Source of the DNA: Luzula sylvatica
Lineage: Eukaryota > Streptophyta > Magnoliopsida > Poales > Juncaceae
DNA length: 64,000 bases
Assembly: GCA_946800325.1 (NCBI GenBank)
Contig: OX326957.1
Location: 23,933,554-23,997,553 of the forward strand
Reading direction: 5' to 3'
Shown: one piece after another, positions 58,141 through 64,000 of the stretch
Numbering within the stretch: position 1 is the stretch's first letter
How the letters are laid out: the number at the start of each line of letters is the position of its first letter
Notes under the pieces: generated by a model
What the model saw: only the letters and a program-made list of their open reading frames with translations
Told to the model about the DNA's origin: nothing
The model's database searches: none
Position numbers and translations under genes: made by a program

Positions 58141-58984
58141 TCTTTATGAACCTTCCCTTCAATAAATTGAATAGCCTGTCACCGATATGTAGCTCGTTTT
58201 GAATGATACTCTCCTAATTGGTTTCAATTGGTACCAATTTGCTTGTTAGGAGGGGTACCAGTCTGCTCGATTTAGTTGGTACTCTTCCTTCATTATTTTC
58301 AGTCGTGGTACCAGTCTGCTCGATTCAATAAATTTATGGACATAAAACCAACCCCACAATCTGAAAATGAGCATCATATTAGAACCAGACAATTGATTAT
58401 GAAAATGAGTATCAAATTAGAACAATGATAGAGGGTTTAGAAGTATATTGAATCGATTTTAGAGAATCAGAAGACCTAATAATCTGAAGACCAGGTGTTC
58501 GATTTAGAACCTGCTCGAGCCACACCAAATCGTTAGAGAATCAATTTAGAGAAGAGGGTTAGGGTGTCGCCAGATGTTCATGCCCGCCTTGCTAGACAGC
58601 CTTTCGAGACCACCTCGCCAGACCGCCATCTTTGCGTGTCCGAGATTTGCCTCCTAGAGGTTCCAACTTCATATGAAGCTAGAAAAGAACGAAGATTCTA
58701 CAGGAGAAACGGACTCATGGTTTAGGGTTCAGATGTTATCGGGTTTAGGGTTTGAACCAATTTAATATTATTGGGTTTAGGGTTTGAACTAGTGAGTTCA
58801 GTTGAGGGGTAAACTGGTCAAGTTTAATTAATTTTCTGTTAAATTTAACAAATCTCTTCAGTTTGGATAAATATGATACTAACATGATTTAGTAGGAATA
58901 AATATGATATTTGTAGTTTAAGAGGGATAAATATGTTATTTGTGAATTTAGTAGGGATATGAAAGAAATTGCCCCTAAATTTTT

Positions 58985-59243
58985 TATATGTCAATTAATA
59001 TTTAATTGAGTCAATTAAAAATTTAATTAATCCATCTAATTATGTTTTGCCCATTCATCAAGAATCTCGGATGAGTTTGGAGGACCAAGAATATTTTCCC
59101 ATAAGATATTGAGCTCGGTGCTTTAACGAGATTATTTCTCTGTGTACTTGGTCTTCAAAGGGGGGTGATTATACCAGTGTACGAGCAAGTGTAAGAGCAT
59201 AGTGGTGTAATTGTCCTTTGCTTTAATTGAGAAAAAGACAGCA
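58985..59243. other. Non-coding spacer
   Basis: Between the Pack-MULE and the hAT-type MITE. Nothing recognised on either strand. Confidence 0.5.
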
Positions 59244-59251
59244 CATAGATA

Positions 59252-59761
59252 CTATGTTGCACGGATACGGATACGGCGATACGGCAATTTTCAAAAAATC
59301 ACGAATACGAATACGACTATATAATTATTATTTTAATATATTTAAATTGTATACAATAAATAAATAATAAATTAAATAATATTTTGAATTTAAATATCAT
59401 GACAATAAAGAAAATCAACAGAACAATACAAGTATCATAAAAGTATTCTAAATTTATTTTAGAAGTATCCTAAAATTAATTTAGAAGTATCCTACAAGTA
59501 TCCTACAAGTATCCTGTATAATTTATTTAAAAATATTATGGGCCAAAATATATAACGGGCTGAAGTATCTTAAATGGAGTATCCCAGCCGTATCCTGAAC
59601 GTATCCCAGCCGTATCCTGTCGTATCCCCACCGTATCCAAAAAAAATAAATATTAAAATAATCGGATACGCCACGTGGCGTATCCGATACGTATCCGAGC
59701 CGTATCGGATACCCGTATCCTCAGGATACTTCTGCGTTTTTGAAGTATCCGCGTAACATAG
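59252..59761. mobile_element. 510-bp hAT-type MITE with TSD CATAGATA
   Basis: Identical 8-bp repeats at 59244-59251 and 59762-59769. Ends are CTATGTTGCACGGATAC and (inverted) CTATGTTACGCGGATAC. It is rich in CGTATCC/GGATACG units, with a palindromic CGGATACGCCACGTGGCGTATCCG near 59675. No coding capacity. Confidence 0.9.
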
Positions 59762-59781
59762 CATAGATATAATAGATTAAA

Positions 59782-60441
59782 GGGGATTTACATATTTATT
59801 CTTATTAAATTTAAAATTACATATTTATCCTTTTAAAATTAAAATATCATATTTATCCTTTCACAAATCTAAAATATCATATTTGTCCAAAAATTAAAAA
59901 TCATCCAATTTTTCCATTAAAGTTAACGATCAACATTTAAAATTACTATTTTACCCTTTGCATATTTATCCTTCTAAAATTCCAAAATATCATATTTACC
60001 CCTTTAAAAATAAAAATACCATATTTATCCTCTCAATAATAAAAATAACATACGTATCCTTACTCACTCGACAAGAAAAAACCACGCCCTACAATTTAAT
60101 AATATTTTTAGTTAGGTTTATATTTTGCAATGAAGCTATATTTTTTACATTTTTATTTTTGTTATTTGAGATTGGTAGAATGATTATCTATTGGAATTTT
60201 ATTTATGTATTTTTTGTGTTTATATTGTTATATTATTTGGTCAAATATGATATTTTTATTTTTTAAAAGGTAAATATGATATTTTGGATTTTTAGAAGGG
60301 TAGATATGTAAAGGGTAAAATAGTTGATCGTTAGTTTTAATGGAGAAATTGCATGGTTTTTAATTTTTGGGTAAATATGACATTTTAGATTTAGTAAATA
60401 TGTAATTTTAAGTTTAAGAAAGGATAAATATGTAAATCCCC
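59782..60441. mobile_element. 660-bp MULE-type MITE
   Basis: Long inverted arms (GGGGATTTACATATTTAT at the left, inverted at 60441-60424) extend over about 280 bp each. Flanks TAGATTAAA (59773-59781) and TAGATAAAA (60442-60450) match at 8 of 9 positions. The arms contain repeated CATATTTATCC, like those of the Pack-MULE. No ORF of interest. Confidence 0.8.
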
Positions 60442-60548
60442 TAGATAAAATAATTACCATAGTGGTTCTTATCAGATATTTTAATTAGATTTTGAGTGTG
60501 GAGATTTGATAAAATATTTGATAGGTATTGACTAACGAATATAGGGAA

Positions 60549-60800
60549 ATTTTATCCTCCCCCAAGATGCATCACCACATTCTCTATATTCTTAATTAGC
60601 ACACTTAATTAATTGGTAATTAACAAGATACACTTCATTAATAGTCAATTAATATTAATCGAGTGTATCTTGTTAATCGAGCGTATGTCAAATATATATT
60701 AATTAATTGTTAATCGAGTGTATCTTGTTAATTACTAGTTAATTAAGTGTGCTAATTAGGAATATAAAGATGTGGTGATGCATGTGGGGGAAGGGTAAAT
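60549..60800. mobile_element. About 250-bp palindromic MITE
   Basis: TCCCCCAAGATGCATCACCACA near 60558 is mirrored by TGTGGTGATGCATGTGGGGGA near 60770-60790, and the inner TTAGCACACTTAATTAA by TTAATTAAGTGTGCTAA. Nearly the whole element can fold on itself. Exact ends and duplication are unclear. Confidence 0.75.
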
Positions 60801-60810
60801 GGCCTCTTGA

Positions 60811-61523
60811 ATATAATGATGAGATTTACCACCGGCATATGGGCTGGTTACAGGGTGGTGTTAAAGATGACACTCGTTAAGAAAAGAGATTCCTTGATCC
60901 ATTCCTTGTTGGATATATATCTGTCCAACCTAGCATGTGCCACACTAGAACTCCATGTAAATTGTTTACCAAACAATGGAAGATTAATCAAATCCCTATT
61001 CTGCAAAAATTCCAAAAATAACCTTGTATTAGCAGAATCTCTATCCACACCTCCCCTTTCTTCCTGTGATAAAACCAAATTAAAATCCCCAAATATAACC
61101 CAAGGAATATTTAAATTATCTCCAATATCCCCTAATTCTGATAAAAAAATCCTTCTTAATGGATTTATCCACTGGCCCATAAACCCTTGTAAGATCAATC
61201 TTATTATTATTCCATTTACATTGCAAATTAATTGAGATAGAAAAATCTCTAATTTTCTCATTTATAAACTCAAAAAAATCTCCATTCCATATAATTAAAA
61301 TACCTCCTGAGGCCCCCACACTCTTCTTATACTTAAATTCCTTAAGCCTTACTCCACATATCTCCTTAACTATTTCCATATCTATTACTTCCATTTTGGT
61401 TTCTTGGATACATACAATATCAGGTTTTTCCCTTATTATATAATTTTTAATTAAGATCCTTTTATTCTTATCATTCATACCCCTCACATTCCATGATAAA
61501 ATCTTTATTTTTTTAAAAATCAT
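60811..61523 (-). pseudogene. LINE endonuclease domain, frameshifted
   Basis: The minus strand opens KILSWNVRGMNDKNKR, the start of an apurinic-type endonuclease of plant LINE ORF2, with CIQETK (catalytic Glu) about 40 residues in and VYGPVDK. Near 61150 the frame shifts, and the second part continues in another frame with WVIFGDFNLVLSQEERGG (catalytic D/N), WSSSVAHARLDRYI and SVIFNTTL. The expected final SDH motif is degraded, and no RT follows. The fragment stops at the MITE near 60800. Confidence 0.85.
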
Positions 61524-61569
61524 TGATCTGCATTTAAAACTCTATTTTGTGCCACAATAGTGTCACACA

Positions 61570-62256
61570 TCAACTCAGTAATAGTCTTTCAATACCTTGA
61601 CTTTTTAATATATCAAAAATATCCTTCTCATTCATAAAAATTTTTCCTTCCAATTTTAATTCTTCAGGTTTATCAAATTTCTTCTTAATCCCTTTATTTT
61701 TCCTTCCAACACCTTTATCCATCTGTTTATATTGTACAATTTGTGCCTTTTGAACAGGAGATGTATAAAATCCACTTTGCTTTGATAATAATCGTGCACT
61801 TCTCCTTTGATCCTCCATATTAATCTGCTTTTCCATCTTTTTATTCTTAATCTCTATATTATTATTACTTACATTATCTTTATCATTATTATTCATCTTT
61901 ATATTCTCATGATTAATTTCATCTTCTTTGAATTTTAGGTTAAGAGGAGCTGCTTCTTCTATCTCAACCACATTAGTCATTATCATATTGGTATGATCAT
62001 TATCCCTCTCTTCACCTTCAATTTGCATAATATCAAAATTATCATTTTCTCCTATAATCTTATTCTGATTACTATTAATCTCATTTAAATATCCATTAAT
62101 GTACTGTTCACCTCCTTCTCCCAATAATCCTCTACCCTCTTTGTCAATCTCACTCCAGTCAGATATCTCCAGGGTTTTATCCTCCATTTTTGAATTAGGG
62201 TTTGGTGAATCTAAAATTTTGATAATCCATTCTCCCTTGAAATAAGTAATAGCCAT
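61570..62256 (-). CDS. ORF upstream of the LINE endonuclease, possibly LINE ORF1 tail
   Basis: 228 residues from ATG (MAITYFKGEWIIKI), rich in Asn, Asp, Glu and Lys, with a basic stretch (QRRSARLLSKQSG, GRKNKGIKKKFDKPEELKLE). It ends about 50 bp before the endonuclease ORF in the same direction, the position of ORF1 in a LINE. I see no RNA-binding DUF4283-like domain or CCHC knuckle, so this could be a shortened ORF1, or the 3' part of one. The frame is open despite decay next door. Confidence 0.45.
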   Translation of the reverse strand: MAITYFKGEWIIKILDSPNPNSKMEDKTLEISDWSEIDKEGRGLLGEGGEQYINGYLNEINSNQNKIIGENDNFDIMQIEGEERDNDHTNMIMTNVVEIEEAAPLNLKFKEDEINHENIKMNNNDKDNVSNNNIEIKNKKMEKQINMEDQRRSARLLSKQSGFYTSPVQKAQIVQYKQMDKGVGRKNKGIKKKFDKPEELKLEGKIFMNEKDIFDILKSQGIERLLLS

Positions 62257-62384
62257 ATTTAATTTATTATTAATAGTTCTAATCTAGAACATTTTCCTTC
62301 TCCACATTGGGCCACGTCTTCGTTTACTATTTGCCCTCAACCCCTCAATAACTCCCCTGCTTTTCTCTCTTATCATTTTTCACG

Positions 62385-62650
62385 ATGAAGCCAAAAAAGA
62401 AAAAAAAAAAAAAAAAAGCCGACGCCAGAAAACCCTACCGACGGCGAAACGGGAGGAAGCTTCACGAACGGCTACGAAACCGCAAACATTGGGCCTTGAC
62501 GTGGCGCAGAGATGGTGATGGAGCGGCGAAGAGGAGGCGATGGCGCGACGCAGAGCAGGCTATGCGCGAGGCGGAGCATGTGGCACGACTCAGAACGGGC
62601 AATGCGCGAGGCGGAGCAGGCGATACGCCTTCAATCGTCCATCCATAGCC
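62385..62650 (+). other. Poly(A) run and GC-rich stretch
   Basis: An A-rich run at about 62399-62417, then GC-rich sequence with ATGCGCGAGGCGGAGCA twice (about 62561 and 62601). The open frames here are low-complexity and I do not call a gene. Confidence 0.4.
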
Positions 62651-62683
62651 CTAATCAGGATTCAGTTCTCTATAATTGAAATC

Positions 62684-63000
62684 CACTTGCATACGAAAGA
62701 TCCCAAAAATTCTCTGAATGGAGCTCGATTGAAGGTAAATCTTACTATTAGGCCTCTCAAATCGTGGTTTGATTTCCTTTTTGGTCGATTTTGTTCTTAT
62801 TTCTAACAGATTTGTACATTTTACGATGAAATACATCAACAAACGATGAATAAACACCACTCGCATACGAAAGATACCAAAAAAATATCTGAATCGAGCT
62901 CCATTGAAGGTAAATCTCACTGTTAAGTCTCTCAAATCGTGGTCCGATTTTCTTTTTGGTCGATTTTGTTCGTATTTGTAACAGATTTTTGATATTTTGG
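62684..63000. repeat. Direct repeat, unit about 174 bp
   Basis: Copy 1 begins CACTTGCATACGAAAGAT at 62684, copy 2 CACTCGCATACGAAAGAT at 62858. Both run on through GATTGAAGGTAAATCT-like sequence and TTTTTGGTCGATTTTGTTC. They are diverged by roughly a tenth. Similar in length to the satellite monomer but unrelated in sequence. Confidence 0.8.
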
Positions 63001-63889
63001 ACGTAAAGAATTTTCCCCATTTTTTGGTATATGTTACAACTCATTCTATCTCCTTTCGCTGTTTGATGTTCCAGCGAGAGTTAAGTCTTGATTGTGGACG
63101 ACGAGGGATGCATGAAGCTGGCTGAGTTTGGCAGAATCTGACCAGTTGATGCCGGCGTCTGGGATGAGCTACCGGTTCGCTTGAAGGCGTAAGTTGGCTC
63201 GGTTACTTTGTTGTTATATACCAGTGGAAAAAGAATGTCGGCAACGGGTGGTTGGCCACGGTACGGTGCAGGTTAATTAACAAGGTATAATCAATTCCGC
63301 ACAAATCATGAGTTTTCTTAATTACTGCCCTCGACAACATTATGCCATGTCAGGAAATAAATTCTTATTTCTAATGCTATATCAATTGAGTCTAATTAAT
63401 TTTGTAAATTTGCACATAATTTCACCAACTTTAGGTTCTTTTTTTTGCAAAGAAATAGAAAGTTTGGGTTCTTTTTGCATATGGGAGTGATTTTTAAAGC
63501 TTTTGCACATTGTTCCTTTTTGCTCTTTTTCAGCAAAAGTAGGTGATGGGTAATTTTGCAAATTTCTTTTCATTTTAGTTTTTGGTAAATTTCAGCATAC
63601 TCTGGGTTCTTTTTCGAAATTTTAACTTTTTTGTGATTTTTTTTTTTTTTTCATTTCAGCAAAAAAATGTAGGGGTTTGTAAATTTAAGAAATTTCGAGG
63701 GGTTCTGTACAATTTTCAGTTTTTTTAGAAATTTTTTTCTCTGCACACGAATATTTTATTAATTTGAGTCAATTGAAACAATAAGTTTTTTGTTTGCTCA
63801 AAATAATATCTGAAACAATAGTTTTTTTGTATATTTTAGCTTTTGTTTCAGAAAAATTACGAAAATGCCCTTTCTTTATTGTTTTTCAG
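63001..63889. other. Non-coding AT-rich stretch
   Basis: No supported gene. Runs of T and short chance ORFs only; GTAAG/CAG-like splice motifs occur, but no coherent exon chain is visible. Confidence 0.4.
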
Positions 63890-63955
63890 ATAAATGGACG
63901 AAGATGTTGTGGCTCATGGGACTGCGGTACAAGCATCGTCAATCAATAGGAAACG
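63890..63955 (+). other. Possible first coding exon running toward the right edge
   Basis: After a pyrimidine-rich tract and TTTTTCAG, an ATG at 63894 opens MDEDVVAHGTAVQASSINRK before a GTATAT donor at 63956. It is only 21 codons, so this is a weak suggestion that a gene begins here and continues beyond the window. Confidence 0.2.
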
Positions 63956-64000
63956 GTATATTAGTTTTTATTTTTTATATTTTATCTTTGTTTTGAAAAA

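Larger units (their letters stand above)
54259..58975. mobile_element. 4.7-kb Pack-MULE with long terminal inverted repeats
   Basis: Identical 9-bp TAAATTTTT lies at 54250-54258 and 58976-58984. The first and last approximately 500 bp are inverted copies; for example, TTTCTTTCATATCCCTACTA at 54267 faces TAGTAGGGATATGAAAGAAA-like sequence at 58948. There is no transposase. The interior carries two captured exons, a PPR-gene fragment with an expanded minisatellite, and a nested Harbinger-like element, so it fits a Pack-MULE. It lies about 270 bp upstream of the NPF start. Confidence 0.88.

Noticed and set aside
62385..62648. ORF starting MKPKKKKKKKKADARK
   Set aside because: The lysine run comes from a poly(A) tract and the remainder is low-complexity GC-rich repeat translation.

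Overview
The window is plant nuclear DNA, most likely from a eudicot and strongly AT-rich. The evidence is a spliced NRT1/PTR-family (NPF) transporter gene, a PPR-protein gene fragment, and typical plant mobile elements: Ty1-copia, Helitron, MULE, hAT, Harbinger-like elements and LINEs. I cannot name the species. Only one ordinary host gene looks intact, the NPF gene at 51632-53983 on the minus strand. Nearly everything else is transposon or satellite sequence. Many insertions can be delimited exactly because their target-site duplications (TSDs) are readable.

Region 1 (1-20.56 kb) is nested Ty1-copia sequence, all on the minus strand. A decayed element (1-3407) is followed by a 1.8-kb LTR (3408-5218) that has a primer-binding site on one side and a polypurine tract on the other. 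A 15.1-kb composite insertion (5239-20368, TSD GTAAA) interrupts the neighbouring copy just inside its polypurine tract. The composite holds a nearly readable copia element (7211-11157), a strongly decayed relative (about 12.9-20.2 kb), three LTRs of two types, and a 2.4-kb solo LTR (TSD CTCCC).

Region 2 (20.56-46.8 kb) is a roughly 175-bp AT-rich satellite in three blocks. The first block is in the opposite orientation to the other two. An LTR-like segment (23701-26053) with a nested solo LTR lies at the orientation switch. The second block shows higher-order periods near 1.05 and 1.56 kb. An 8.6-kb Helitron (35593-44241) interrupts the array exactly between an A and a T. It carries a MULE-like fold-back element, host-gene-like exon pieces, a very young copia element that lacks its reverse transcriptase core (38601-42474), and a LINE fragment.

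Region 3 (46.8-64 kb) is gene-proximal. In order it holds a 2.7-kb MULE (TSD TAAAATCGG) with two convergent ORFs, a 1-kb hAT element (TSD AATTTAGC), and the four-exon NPF gene. A 4.7-kb Pack-MULE (TSD TAAATTTTT) follows, carrying captured exons, a PPR fragment and a nested Harbinger-like element. After it come three small inverted-repeat elements nearly end to end, a decayed LINE, and low-complexity or duplicated sequence to the window end. The overall picture is a satellite array meeting a gene-bearing edge. I found no RNA genes, CRISPR arrays or operons. The satellite with its higher-order structure and the mobile-element nesting are the most interesting content; no new enzymatic system is evident.
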